This document shows positions 32,151 through 43,742 of a stretch of 64,000 bases of DNA, piece after piece. How positions within the stretch are numbered: position 1 is the stretch's first letter; each line of letters starts with the position of its first letter. Made by a program: the position numbers and the translations under genes. Where the stretch lies: positions 25,857,758-25,921,757 of the forward strand of contig CM054153.1 in NCBI GenBank assembly GCA_028751875.1. Reading direction: 5' to 3'. This DNA is from Rapana venosa. Taxonomy: Eukaryota > Mollusca > Gastropoda > Neogastropoda > Muricidae. Under the pieces are notes generated by a model that made no database searches, had not been told where the DNA came from, and saw nothing but the letters and a program-made list of their open reading frames with translations.

Positions 32151-35100
32151 ATTCATCTGACAATCTAATTCTGGTCTTTGTAATCTGCGCACGTAACAAT
32201 CAACAAATACACAGAATCAACTTATCAGATAAACTGATTATTTTTCTTCAAAATTTAATCACCGACTCATTATATTGTGTAAAAAATACTGCAACGTCTT
32301 AGTTTGAAGCTGTTTCAATGTTCAAAAAAGCTTTTCCATTTCATCCGGTAGTTGCTTAATACCTCTCCATTTGCATAAACGTGATTAGACACTCGTCTCC
32401 GTGGAAACAAAACACAATTTGAATATGTTGATGATGATGATGATTATGATGATGATATAGTAATCATTTACTGTTAGTTTTTTACTTAGTATGTTTGATG
32501 ATTGATTTATAATGATCTTAACTTTTGCCAATTAGCAGGAATTGCATTGTTGTTAGTTTTCTGGGGATCTGTATTTTTAAATCTGACGCAGTCCTTCTTT
32601 CATTGTTTTTCATCCTTCAATGCTTTCAACAATACATTTAAAACCCTGATCCACACACCCACTCTCCAGATAAACGCACAAACAACTTTAAATTTTGTAA
32701 TTTTTTAGTTTGGGTTAATGTCATTCAATTTGGATATGATGGGAGTTGAAATCCATTTTTTCATTTGTAGCTTTTTTCAACTTTATGTAAGTCCTGGATC
32801 TGATATACTTCATTTATACAGAAATTGTCATCTTTTTTTCCCCTTACAATGAACCTTAGCCATTCATGAATTGTTTTCTTGATTGATCTTTACTGTTTGC
32901 ACTGTCTTTTGAAGTTCACTGCTTCTTCACATGCTTTGCACATCTTTTCCGACGTTTCCATTTTTGGTTTTGCGTTGGGATGGAAACGCAGCTGCAAGCA
33001 GGAGCTTGCCAGAAATTGAACAAAATTTTCAGCATCACCCTGCAAATGCTTCAATCATGCTTCAGAATCGATTAAAGTTCAGTAGCCAGTTTGAAAAAAA
33101 TTTGGATTTTTTCTGTATGTGCAGATCTGATGGGCAGGTCTCGGTGACATAATAGGAAAGACCCTTCCGAGACAATCTTTCAACATTGAATTTCGTGAAA
33201 AGCCGCTCTTTAGTGCAAACAAAAAGAGTACATGGTGGGAAAAAAAGGCCGTATTATTATGCAAAATGTCTCATTGGGAACCTCAGCGCTCTAGCCAAGT
33301 AAGGAAGACAAAATATGCTATCTGCACCCATGCCACAGCAGGGCCGAGACAAGTACTTCAATGTAGCTTCATTATCATTCTCTTTTCTCAACTTCTAAAA
33401 CATTGAGAACCAAAAACTGGGTGAGTGGAGACTTCGACAACTAACAGGCTGCAACGTAAGCACCTTTCGCCTTGTCTTCACTACTAAGAGCATGACTTCA
33501 GTTGCGTCATGTTTCCGGTCCTTGCTCTCACTCACCACGCTCCACTTCTTAAATCTTCTATATAAACCCTACATTCCTCTGACAACAAATGAAACGGTCT
33601 TTGTAATCTGCACAGTAAAATACAACACACAAAACAAGAACAACTTATCAGATAACTGATACATTTTTCTTCAATATTCCACCATCCATTATATTTGTGT
33701 AAAAATACTGCAACAGTCTTAAGTATGAAGCTGTTTCAATGCTTCAAAAACCTTTTCCATTTCATCCGGAAGTTCTTAATTACCTCCTTGCATGAGGTGA
33801 TTAGGAATCGTCTCCGTGGAACTGCGACACATGAGAATAATGATGATGATGTGAGATGATGATATAGTAATCATTACTGTCATTTTTTTAGATTGATGAT
33901 TGATGATAATGATCTTACATTAAGCACAATAGATCAGAATTGCTTTGTGCTGTAGTTCTGGGATCTGTTTATTAAATCTGACAGCATCCTTTTTCATTGT
34001 TTTTATCGCTTCAATGCTTTCAACAATAGCATTTAAAAACACCCTGATCCACACACACAACCCCAGAAAACCAAAAATCATCTAAATTTGTTTTGTTTGG
34101 GTTTTGGTTTGGTTTAATGTCCATTCACTATTTGGATATGATGGAGTTGAAATCATTTTTTTCATTTTAGTAGCTTTCTTTCAAACTTTATTAAGTCCTT
34201 GGATTTGATATACTTCATTTATACAGAAATCTGCCAAACTTGTTTTCCCCTTTACATGAACCTTGACATTTCATAGAATTAAGTTTTCTTCTATTGATCT
34301 TTTAACATGTTTTGACTGCTCCTTTTGTAGTTCACTGCTTCTCACATGCTTTAGTCCACCTCTTTTGCCCGATCGCTTTCCATTCTGCTGGTTTTGCGTT
34401 TGGGGATGGAAAAACGCAGCTGCAAGCAGGAGCTTTGCAGAAATTTGAACAAAATTTATCAGCATCATCCCTGCAAATGCTTCATATCAATAGCTTGCAG
34501 AATCGATTGAAAAGTACTCCGTTAGCAGTTTGTAAACAATTTAGGGATTTTATCTTCTGTATGTGCTAGATCTGATGTGGCAAGGTCTCGGATGACAATG
34601 TAATAGGAAATGACCACTTCCGAGACAATCTTCTTCAACATGAATTTCGTGGAAAAGCCGCTCTTTAGTGCAAACAAAAGAGTACATGGTGGGAAAAAAC
34701 GGTATATATTTCAAATGTCACATTGGTGAACCTCGCGCTCAGCCAAGTAAGGAGACAAATATGTATCTGATCCATGCAACAGAGGGCCGAAGACAAGTAT
34801 TCAATGTAGCTTCATTATCATTTCTCTTTCTCAATCTAAACATTTTAGAACAAAAATGGGTGGTGGAGACTTCGAACACTACACGGCTGCAAGTAAGCAC
34901 CTTGCCTTGTTTCACTACTAGAGCATGACTTCGTTGGTGCATTTTCGGTCTCTCTCACTACCCGACTACACTTCTTAAATCTTCTATATAACCTACATTC
35001 TTACAACAAATGAAAAGGTTTTGTAATCTGCAAGTAAATACAACACACAAATACACAGAAACAACTTATCGTAAACTGTACATTTTTCTCAATTTCACAC

Positions 35101-35850
35101 ACTCATTATTTTGTGTAAAAATATGCAACGTTAAGTATGAGCTGTTCAATGTCAAAACTTTCATTCATCGGAAGTTTATTACTCCTTTGCTGAGGTGATT
35201 AGAATCGTCTCGGGAACATGCGACACAATGAGTAATGAGATGATGATGATGATGTGATGTATAGTAATCATACTGTCTTTTTCTTAGATGTGATGATTGA
35301 TGATAATGACTTTACATTAAGGCACAATAGATAGAAATTGCTTTTGCTTAGTTGGGGATCTGTTATTAAACTGACAGGTCCTTCTTTCTTGTTTTTCATC
35401 GTTCATGCTTTCAACAATAGCTTTAAAAACACCTGATCACACACACACACCCCAGAAAACCAAAATCATCTAAATTTGTTTTGTTTGGGTTTGGTTTGGT
35501 TTAATGTATTACTATTTGGATAGATGGATTGAAATCCATTTTATTTTAGTAGCTTCTTCAAACTTTTGTAATCCTGATTGAATACTTCATTTATACGAAT
35601 GTCCATACTTGTTTTTCCCTTACAATGACCTTAGACATTTCAAGGAATAAGTTTCTTTGATTGTTTAACCAGTTTTGCATGCCTTTGAAGTTACTGCTTC
35701 TTACAGCTTAGTCCACCTCTTTGCCGATCGCTTCATCTTGCTGTTTTGCGTTTGGGGTGGAAAAGCAGCTGCAAGCGGAGCTTTGCCAGAAAATTGAAAA
35801 AATTTCGATCACCCTGAAATCGCTTCAAATCATAGCTTGCAGATCGATGA
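32151..35850. repeat. Array units with many small deletions
   Basis: Landmarks near 33280 and 34730 with spacings of about 1.34-1.45 kb. Most differences are one-base losses spread evenly, which points to low-coverage consensus. The stretch 32110-32720 also has substitutions and insertions (for example ATCTAATTCTGG near 32163), a different error style. Confidence 0.85.
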
Positions 35851-37051
35851 ATACTCCAGTTTGTAAACAAATTTAGGGATTTTATCTTCTGTATGTGCTA
35901 GATCTGATGTGGCAAGGTCCTCGGATGACAATGTAATGGAAAATGACCACTTCCGAGACAATCTTCTTCAACATTGAATTTCGTGGAAAAGCCGCTCTTT
36001 GTGCAAAAAAAAAAGAGTACATGGTGGGAAAAAAACGGCCGTATATATTATGCAAAATGCATCATTGGTGAACCTCAGCGCTCTAGCCAAGTAAGGAAGA
36101 CAAAATATGCTATCTGCACTCCCTCCAACAGCGGGCCCGAAACAAGTACTTCAATGTAGCTTCATATATCATTTCCTTTTCTCAACTTCTAAAACATTTG
36201 TAAAACCAAAAAAACTGGGTGAGTGGAGACTTTCGAACAACTACACAGGCTGCAACCGTAAGCCACCTTTCGCCCTTGTCTTCACTACTAAGAGCATGAC
36301 TTCAGTTGGCTGTCATGTTTTCCGGTCCTTGCTCTCACTCCCACCGATACCACTTCTTAAATCTTCTATATAAACCCTACATTTTCCCCTGACAACAAAA
36401 GAAAACGGTCTTTGTAATCTGCACAGTAAATACAACACACAAATACACAGACAACAACTTATCAGATAAACTGATACATTTTTCTTCAATATTCACACCA
36501 CTCATTTTATTTGTGTAAAAATACTGCAACAGTTCTTAAGTATTGAAGCTGTTTCAATGCTTCAAAAACCTTTTCCATTTTCATCCGGAAGTTCTTAAAT
36601 TTCCTCCTTTGCATGAGGTGATTAGGAATCGTCTCGTGAACATGCGACCACAATGAGAAAAATGATGATGATGAAAGATGATGATGATATAGTAATCATT
36701 ACTGTCATTTTCTTAGATGTGATGATTGATGATAAAGATCTTTACATTAAGGCACAATAGATCAAAATTGCTTTGTGCTGTAGTTCTGGGGATCTGTTTA
36801 TTAAATCTGACAGCAGTCCTTCTTTCATTTTTCATCGCTTCAATGCTTTCAACAATAGCATTTAAAAACACCCTGATCCACACACACACACCCCCAGAAA
36901 ACCAAAAATCATCTAAATTTGTTTTGTTTGGGTTTGGTTTGGTTTAATGTCCATTCACTATTTGGATATGATGGGAGTTGAAATCCATTTTTTCATTTTA
37001 GTAGCTTTCTTTCAAACTTTATGTAAGTCCTTGGATTCTGATATACTTCAT

Positions 37052-37532
37052 TTATACAGAAATCTGTCCAATACTTGTTTTTCCCCCTTTACAATGAACC
37101 TTAGCACATTTCATAGGAATTAAGTTTTCTTCTGATTGATCTTTTAACCATGTTTTGCACTGCTCCTTTTGATAGTTCACTGCTTCTTCACATGCTTTAG
37201 TCCACCATCTTTTGCCGATCGCTTTCCATTCTTGCTGGTTTTGCGTTTGGGGATGGAAAACGCAGCTGCAAGCAGGAGCTTTGCCAGAAAATTGAACAAA
37301 ATTTATCAGCATCATCCCCTGCAAATCGCTTCATATCAATAGCTTGCAGAATCGATTGAAAAGTACTCCAGTTAGCCAGTTTGTAAACAAATTTAGGGAT
37401 TTTATCTTCTGTATGTGCTAGATCTGATGTGGCAAGGTCCTCGGATGACAATGTAATAGGAAAATGACCACTTCCGAGACAATCTTCTTCAACATTGAAT
37501 TTCGTGGAAAAGCCGCTCTTTAGTGCAAACAA
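37052..37532 (-). pseudogene. LINE endonuclease/linker fragment within array unit
   Basis: Same fragment as 29755-30238. It is readable almost throughout on the minus strand, with the SGH replacement and the RWWTKACEEAV segment. Not part of an intact element. Confidence 0.65.
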
Positions 37533-38189
37533 AAAGAGTACATGGTGGGAAAAAAACGGCCGTATATATTATGCAAAATGTCATCATTGGTGAACCTCAG
37601 CGCTCTAGCCAAGTAAGGAAGACAAAATATGCTATCTGCACTCCATGCCAACAGCAGGGCCCGAAGACAAGTACTTCAAATGTAGCTTCATATATCATTT
37701 CTCTTTTCTCAACTTCTAAAACATTTGTAGAACCAAAAAAACTGGGTGAGTGGAGACTTCGAACAACTACACAGGCTGCAACCGTAAGCCACCTTTCGCC
37801 CTTGTCTTCACTACTAAGAGCATGACTTCAGTTGGCTGTCATGTTATCCGGTCCTTGCTCTCACTCACCACCGACTACCACTTCTTAAATCTTCTATATA
37901 AACCCTACATTCCTCTGACAACAAATGAAAACGGTCTTTGTAATCTGCACAGTAAAATACAACACACAAATACACAGACAACAACTTATCAGATAAACTG
38001 ATACATTTTTCTTCAATATTCACACCACTCCATTATATTTGTGTAAAAATACTGCAACAGTCTTAAGTATTGAAGCTGTTTCAATGCTTCAAAAACCTTT
38101 TCCATTTCATCCGGAAGTTCTTAATTACCTCCCTTTGCATGAGGTGATTAGGAATCGTCTCCGTGGAACATGCGACCACAATGAGAATA

Positions 38190-38221
<32 letters not shown>

Positions 38222-38591
38222 ATAGTAATCATTACTGTCATTTTTCTTAGATGTGATGATTGATGATAATGATCTTTACATTAAGGCACAATAGATCAGA
38301 AATTGCTTTGTGCTGTAGTTCTGGGGATCTGTTTATTAAATCTGACAGCAGTCCTTCTTTCATTGTTTTTCATCGCTTCAATGCTTTCAACAATAGCATT
38401 TAAAAACACCCTGATCCACACACACACACCCCCAGAAAACCAAAAATCATCTAAATTTGTTTTGTTTGGGTTTGGTTTGGTTTAATGTCCATTCACTATT
38501 TGGATATGATGGGAGTTGAAATCCATTTTTTCATTTTAGTAGCTTTCTTTCAAACTTTATGTAAGTCCTTGGATTCTGATATACTTCATTT

Positions 38592-39098
38592 ATACAGAAA
38601 TCTGTCCAATACTTGTTTTTCCCCTTTACAATGAACCTTAGCACATTTCATAGGAATTAAGTTTTCTTCTGATTGATCTTTTAACATGTTTTGCACTGCT
38701 CCTTTTGATAGTTCACTGCTTCTTCACATGCTTTAGTCCACCATCTTTTTGCCCGATCGCTTTCCATTCTTGCTGGTTTTGCGTTTGGGGATGGAAAACG
38801 CAGCTGCAAGCAGGAGCTTTGCCAGAAAATTTGAACAAAATTTATCAGCATCATCCCCTGCAAATCGCTTCAATATCAATAGCTTGCAGAATCGATTGAA
38901 AAGTACTCCAGTTAGCCAGTTTGTAAACAAATTTAGGGATTTTATCTTCTGTATGTGCTAGATCTGATGTGGCAAGGTCCTCGGATGACAATGTAATAGG
39001 AAAATGACCACTTCCGAGACAATCTTCTTCAACATTGAATTTCAATTGAATTTCGTGGAAAAGCCGCTCTTTCTTTACACAAGGTGTAGTGCAAACAA
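38592..39098 (-). pseudogene. LINE endonuclease/linker fragment, last array unit
   Basis: Same fragment, extended by two small insertions: AATTGAATTTC appears twice in tandem near 39040-39056, and TTTACACAAGGTG-like extra bases lie near 39073-39086. These are absent from other units and mark this as the array-edge copy. Confidence 0.65.
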
Positions 39099-39280
39099 AA
39101 AGAGTACATGGTGGGGAAAAAACGGCCGTATATATTATGCAAAATGTCATCATTGGTGAACCTCAGCGCTCTAGCCAAGTAAGGAAGACAAAATATGCTA
39201 TCTGCACTCCATGCCAACAGCAGGGCCCGAAGACAAGTACTTCAAATGTAGCTTCATATATCATTTCTCTTTTCTCAACT

Positions 39281-39292
39281 TCTAAAACATTT
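39281..39292. repeat. Target-site duplication, left copy
   Basis: TCTAAAACATTT immediately before the 3' end of the minus-strand LINE. The partner is at 42482-42494. In intact units this string is present once, in the same place. Confidence 0.85.
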
Positions 39293-39527
39293 CATCATCA
39301 ATGCCTTTGTGCCTTATTGGCACTTAGGGCAGCAACAAAAGTTCTCCACTCCTTTCTGTCCTGGGCCAGCTTCTGAATGGTTCCCCAGGTATGTTGGAAG
39401 GTCTTCAGCTCTGCTTCAACAGTCTGACGCCAAGTGTTCTTGGGTCGTCCTCATTTGTGTTTTCCCTCTGGTGTCCAGTGGAGGGCTGTTCGGGCGATGT
39501 TTCCCTGTTCCTGACGGCAGATATGCC

Positions 39528-40157
39528 CTATCCATCCCCATCGCCTATGCATGATGATGTTGTCCATGCTTTCTTGGTTGCAACGGGCAAAAAGTTTTTG
39601 GGTTTGGGAGAGGGTCTCAGGCCAGAAAGGTGCAAGATTCTTCTGAGATTCTTCGTGTGGAATGGGGATAGTTTGTTGAGGTCACTCTCAGTCATCCTCC
39701 AGCACTCCGAGCCGTACAAAAGGGTGGAAAGTACACAGCTTTGGTAAAGTCTTAGTTTGGTTCTGGTGCTTTTACTGGGACCAAATTTCCACACATTGTT
39801 CAGATTTCTATAAGCATTTCTTGCTTTGCAAATCCGGTTCTTGATGTCGCTGCCTGCTCCGCCGTCATTCCTAACAGTGCTCCCGAGGTATGTCAACTCT
39901 TCAGTTGTTGGAAATCTTCTCCATTCACCGGGGACCGGTGAGGGGTTCTGAACTTTCAGTGTCATCACCCCTGTCTTCTTCTGACTGATTTTCCCTACTT
40001 GCTTGTGAAAGTGCTGAGACGGGATGTCTTCTCTTGAATGTGATGGTGGGTAGTGAGAGCAGTGCCAGATCGTCGCAAAATCTAGGTCTTCAAGCGTTGA
40101 GAAGGGGGTCCATCTGATGCCTCGTGACTGGTCAGCTGTTGTTTGTCTATCACCCAA
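39528..40157 (-). pseudogene. Reverse transcriptase, palm/thumb and C-terminal part
   Basis: Begins just upstream of the catalytic FADD box. The DNA at about 40066-40080 has lost one base in this box, so the frame reads LDFATIW. Downstream, after another frame change, come LTYLGSTVRNDGGAGSDIKN and LYQSCVLSTLLYGSECW, the thumb and the SCVLSTLLYG.E.W segment typical of these elements. A basic C-terminal region with a further frameshift follows towards 39293. Confidence 0.75.
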
Positions 40158-40365
40158 TCAATTGTCAGTTGAAGAGTAGTGCTGACTGGGGCAGCCTTGT
40201 CTGACGCCAGTTTGTACACTGAAACTGGTTTTTGCTTTTTCCCTACTCTGCACGTGAAGTTGTTGTAGAAGCTTTAATGACTGGATAACCCTCCTGTGGA
40301 ATTCATATGCTGGAGTATGCGCCATACACTTTCTCGATGAATGCTGTCAAAGGCTTTTTCAAAAT

Positions 40366-40794
40366 CTACGAAGTTGATATACAGCTGCACTGTTCGATGA
40401 TGTTGTGCAGGGTGAAGATCTGGTCTATGCATCTACTTCCTGGTCTAAAACCTGCCTGTTCCTTTCTGAGTTGTTTGTCCACTGCCTCTGAGATTCGTCC
40501 GATGATGATCTTTGCCAGAATCTTGCTGGGAACAGATAGCAGAGTGATTCCTCTCGGGTTGTTACAATTGTTCAGGCTCCTTTCTTTGGGATCTTCACGA
40601 AGACTCCTTCTGTCCAATCTGATGGTAGCTGTTTCTCCTCCCATATAGTGCAAAGAGTGGCTGTAGACCTTTAGATGCAAATTCGGATCTGCCTTGAAAA
40701 GTTCTGCGTGAGGTTTCCCTGGCCAGGGGCTTTTCCATTCTTGAGAGAGCGATTGTGCTATAATCTCTTCCTTCTTTGGTGGTGAGCTGTTCAC
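40366..40794 (-). pseudogene. Reverse transcriptase, N-terminal (fingers) part
   Basis: Minus-strand reading contains CNNPRGITLLSVPSKILAKI and LRKEQAGFRPGSRCIDQIF, the RT motifs 1-2 shared by RTE- and I-like elements (RGI.LL....K, then QAGFR.G..C.DQI). The frame stops before the palm domain. It belongs to the 39293-42481 element. Confidence 0.75.
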
Positions 40795-41468
40795 ATTGAG
40801 ATCAGCATCAGGATCTTGTACATCTGCCTCTTCAGTTGGTGGTGGTCTGTTGAAACTTCGCTGAAATGTTCTGCCCCTCTGGGATCTTGTTCTGCTTCTG
40901 TGGTAAGTATTTGGCCTTGTTTATCTAGGATTCGGTGTTTCGGGGTTGCTCCCGGGACTTGCCACTGACAGTCTTAGTTATCTTATATACCCGTCCCCTT
41001 TTTCTCCTTTGCGGGGGCTCTCTGCTTGTCTTTCAATTCATCCTGTAGGTACGCTTGTCTGTTCTTGTCATTCTCTTCACAGTTTTGTTTGCTTCTCTGT
41101 ACTGTTGTTTGTACCTCTCTCTTATCCGCTCTGACTTTGTCTCTAAGATTTTCTGTTCTCAATGGCTTGCCAGGTGTCTGCTGTAATCCACCTTTTTCTC
41201 TTCCTCTGTCTCTGTCCTAAGCACGTTTCGCTGGCTTGTGTGTAGGCTGTCCTGACTTGTTTCCACATGGTGTTTATATTAGTCGTGTCAGGAGGTGTGT
41301 AGTTTTCAGTATCCACCCGTGCTTGGAACTTGTTTTGAGCTGGAGGGTGAAAGCACTCTTTACTTTGGTGTTGCGCAGCTTTTCCACATCAAAAATGTTG
41401 TTGTCTTTGGGTTTCCCCGATCCATTTTTTCTCAGCTTCACTTTAGGGTTGCAGTGACAAGGTGGAGA

Positions 41469-42206
41469 TCACTGCCAACATCGCTCCTCCTTACTTTTAC
41501 ATCTAGGGGCGATCTCCTCTATGTCCCATTGATCATCAGGTGGTCGATCTGGTTTTTGTCTCTTCCATTTGGGGGAACACCAGGGAAGCTTGTGGATCTC
41601 AGGGTGTGCAAATAATGTCCTCCAATGGCCAGGTTGTTTGTCATGCAGAATTCTAACCAATCTTTTCTCCGTTGTCATTTTATGCTGCCACATCCTTCTT
41701 TTCCCCTGGCTCTTTCTTGATTGTGTTGTCTTTTTTCCCACTTTTGCATTTAGGTCACCCATCACTATCCTCATGTCATGGTTTTTGGGGTGTTTTCCAT
41801 TTCAGCCTGTAATTGTTCATAAAATGTTCTTTGTTTTCTTCTCCACTGTCGTTGGTTGGTGCATAGCACTGTATGATTGTGGTATTAGCATGCTTACCTT
41901 TCATTCTTATCCTCATCATCCTGCTGAGATAGGTTTCCACTCCAGGGATTTCTCCATTCCTTTCTTCATGATAATTGCTACTCCCTCAAGGTGTTGGCTG
42001 TCATCTCTACCCCTGTACAGCACTGTCTCTCCTGTGCTGGCTCTGTATTTGCCCGATCCCGTCCATCGGGTTTCACTGATTCCGAGAATATGCAAATTGT
42101 AGCGTCTCATCTCTGCTGTAACTTGCGCTAGTTTTCCTGTTTCAAACATGGTTCTCACATTCCAGAATCCTATTTTGGTCTTATTTTTGGCACTTAAGAC
42201 TTCCAT
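41469..42206 (-). pseudogene. APE-type endonuclease domain of the RTE-like element
   Basis: The N-terminal part (42206-41916) has TKIGFWNVRTMFETGKLAQV and ILGISETRWTGSGKY, with the catalytic Asn of the WNVRT motif and the Glu of ISETRW visible. The second part (from 41774) has GDLNAKVG, the usual Asp/Asn motif, and near 41450-41480 GSDLHL, the C-terminal SDH-type motif. The two parts lie in different frames, so one or more indels separate them. The domain nicks target DNA to prime reverse transcription. Confidence 0.75.
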
Positions 42207-42481
42207 CTTCTGTCAGTGGCTTCCTTTCGGCTTTCACCACTGACATTCATACAAGCGTCTTCTGATGACTCTGGAAGCCGTCACACCCAGTATTGTTTAT
42301 TTCTTTTGTTGCTGTTTCCATAACAAATGGTTTTTTACAGAACAGGGTTGTTAGCCTGTGTCTAACCCCTACCTGGGGAAGGGTTCCACCTTAGTCGCCT
42401 TTTCAACATGCCTGGTTGGAGGGCAGAGATACTATTCTTGCGATGCTGGCTTTGCAAGCATACCCTGGGAGTCCCATGGGG

Positions 42482-42522
42482 TCTAAAAACATTTGTAAAA
42501 CAAAAAACCTGGGTGAGTGGAG
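42482..42522. repeat. Target-site duplication and continuation of array unit
   Basis: TCTAAAAACATTT (42482-42494, one A longer than the left copy) is followed by GTAAAACAAAAAACCTGGGTGAGTGGAG, which continues the array unit after the LINE. The unit then breaks again at 42523. Confidence 0.8.
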
Positions 42523-42906
42523 GTTTTGCACGGCTGCTCTAAACAGGAAAAACCGACTCTTTAGTTTGCGGCTGGCACTTTCGCTCCGTTAACCTAAATC
42601 CATCTAGTGCTATCTAGGCACGCGCGGGTCAGGGGTCCAAGTTTCCAGCGTCTCGCGGTGCCAGCACACATTCCTTCTTTGACTGTCTATTAGCGACTGG
42701 GCGAATTTTTATTTGAAAGGCTTATTTATCATTCGCTGCTGGATGTCCTACTTGATTTTGTACAGTACTCATACTTTAGTGAACAAAACTTTATATCCTG
42801 CTTTACTTGTTTGTGGTGACGGTTGTACAGCTAATTAGGTAATAATTTTAAACATTTTTTTACAAACACGGTGTTCCCAAGAAACGAAGGGCTGAGTGTT
42901 TGTGTG

Positions 42907-43130
42907 TTCTCTCTCTCTCTCTCCCTCTCTCTCTCTCTCTATCTCTCTCTCTCTGCGTGGTGTGTGTGTGGGTGTGGTGTGGTTGTGTGTGAGTAAGTAA
43001 GTAAGTAAGTCTTCAGACAACCTAAAATAGGAGAGAATAAGAGAGAGGAGAGGGGGGGGGGGGGGGGGGGGGGGAAGGAGAGAGAGAGAGAGAGAGGGGG
43101 AGAGGAGAGAGAGAGAGAGGGGGGGAGAGA
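42907..43130. repeat. (CT)n, (TG)n, poly-G and (GA)n cluster
   Basis: CT runs at about 42909-42953, TG at 42957-42990, GTAA repeats near 42992-43007, a poly-G block at 43052-43073, then GA/G runs. These cause several cysteine- or serine-rich spurious frames. Confidence 0.9.
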
Positions 43131-43140
43131 TCTACTTTGT

Positions 43141-43632
43141 GTGAATGTGTGTGTGTGTGTGTGCGTCCTGCATGCATGCGTGTGTGTGTGCGTTATTGTG
43201 TGGTGTGTGGGGGATGTGAGTGTGCGTGCGTGCGTGGGCGCGCGTGTGTGCGTTTGCGCGTGTGTGTGTGTTCGCGCACACGTGTGTGCGTGCGTGTATG
43301 TGTATGTGCCGTGTATGCATGTGTGAAACGGTGTGTGTGTGTGTGTGTGTGTGTGTTGTGTGTTTGGGGCCACAACACCTACATGTGCCAGGTGCTTCTG
43401 GCTGTGTGTCAGTTTCAAGTTGTTAATTTCTCAGCACATGTGTGCCGTGCGCATCTTCTTGTAGTTACATGTGTGTGGTGGTGCACACGCACGCGTGTAT
43501 GAGTGTGCGTGCGCGCGTATGTGTGAGTATAGGTATGCGTACATGTATTTATGCCATTTTGTGTGTGTGTGTATGTTTGTCTGCTTGTGTGAGTATGTGT
43601 GTGTGTGCACGTGCGCTCATGTGTGTGTGTTT
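43141..43632. repeat. (TG)n/(CGTG)n microsatellite region
   Basis: Long TG-rich DNA with GCGTGC interruptions, divided by a unique ~100 base island at about 43364-43470 (GGGGCCACAACACCTACATG). The second copy of the locus has the same island at about 57990-58100. Confidence 0.85.
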
Positions 43633-43742
43633 ATTTATTTTGCTTATTCTTTTATTTCAAGGATAATGGAATAAGCACTCATGTGCTTTTTTAAAAATCT
43701 AGTTCCCGTGTATATGCAGTTTTGTAAATTTTGTCATCCGTT
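43631..43742 (-). mobile_element. SINE family B, tail-only fragment
   Basis: AAGGATAATGGAATAAGCAC, TTTTTTAAAAATCTAGTTCCC and TTTTGTCATCCGTT match the 3' end of the family B copy at 1880-2465. The tRNA-like head is missing, so this copy is truncated. Confidence 0.65.

Larger units (their letters stand above)
35851..39292. repeat. Array units, clean terminal block
   Basis: Two near-consensus units with landmarks at about 36073 and 37599, and the first ~130 bases of the last one at 39165. The last complete unit carries two small insertions near 39040-39090. The array is cut at 39281-39292 (TCTAAAACATTT) by the RTE-like element. Confidence 0.9.
39293..42481 (-). mobile_element. Near full-length RTE-like non-LTR retrotransposon
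   Basis: The element is 3189 bp. It runs on the minus strand from 42481 (5') to 39293 (3'), is flanked by the 12 bp duplication TCTAAAACATTT, and ends 3' in a short TTGATGATG tail. It codes for an APE-type endonuclease followed by a reverse transcriptase, and would mobilise by target-primed reverse transcription. The length, a single EN-RT reading frame and the short tail fit the RTE-like group; I (Nimb) is an alternative I cannot exclude. The frame is broken by several one-base indels. Some may be assembly errors, since the second copy at 53822-57113 breaks at other places. Confidence 0.85.
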
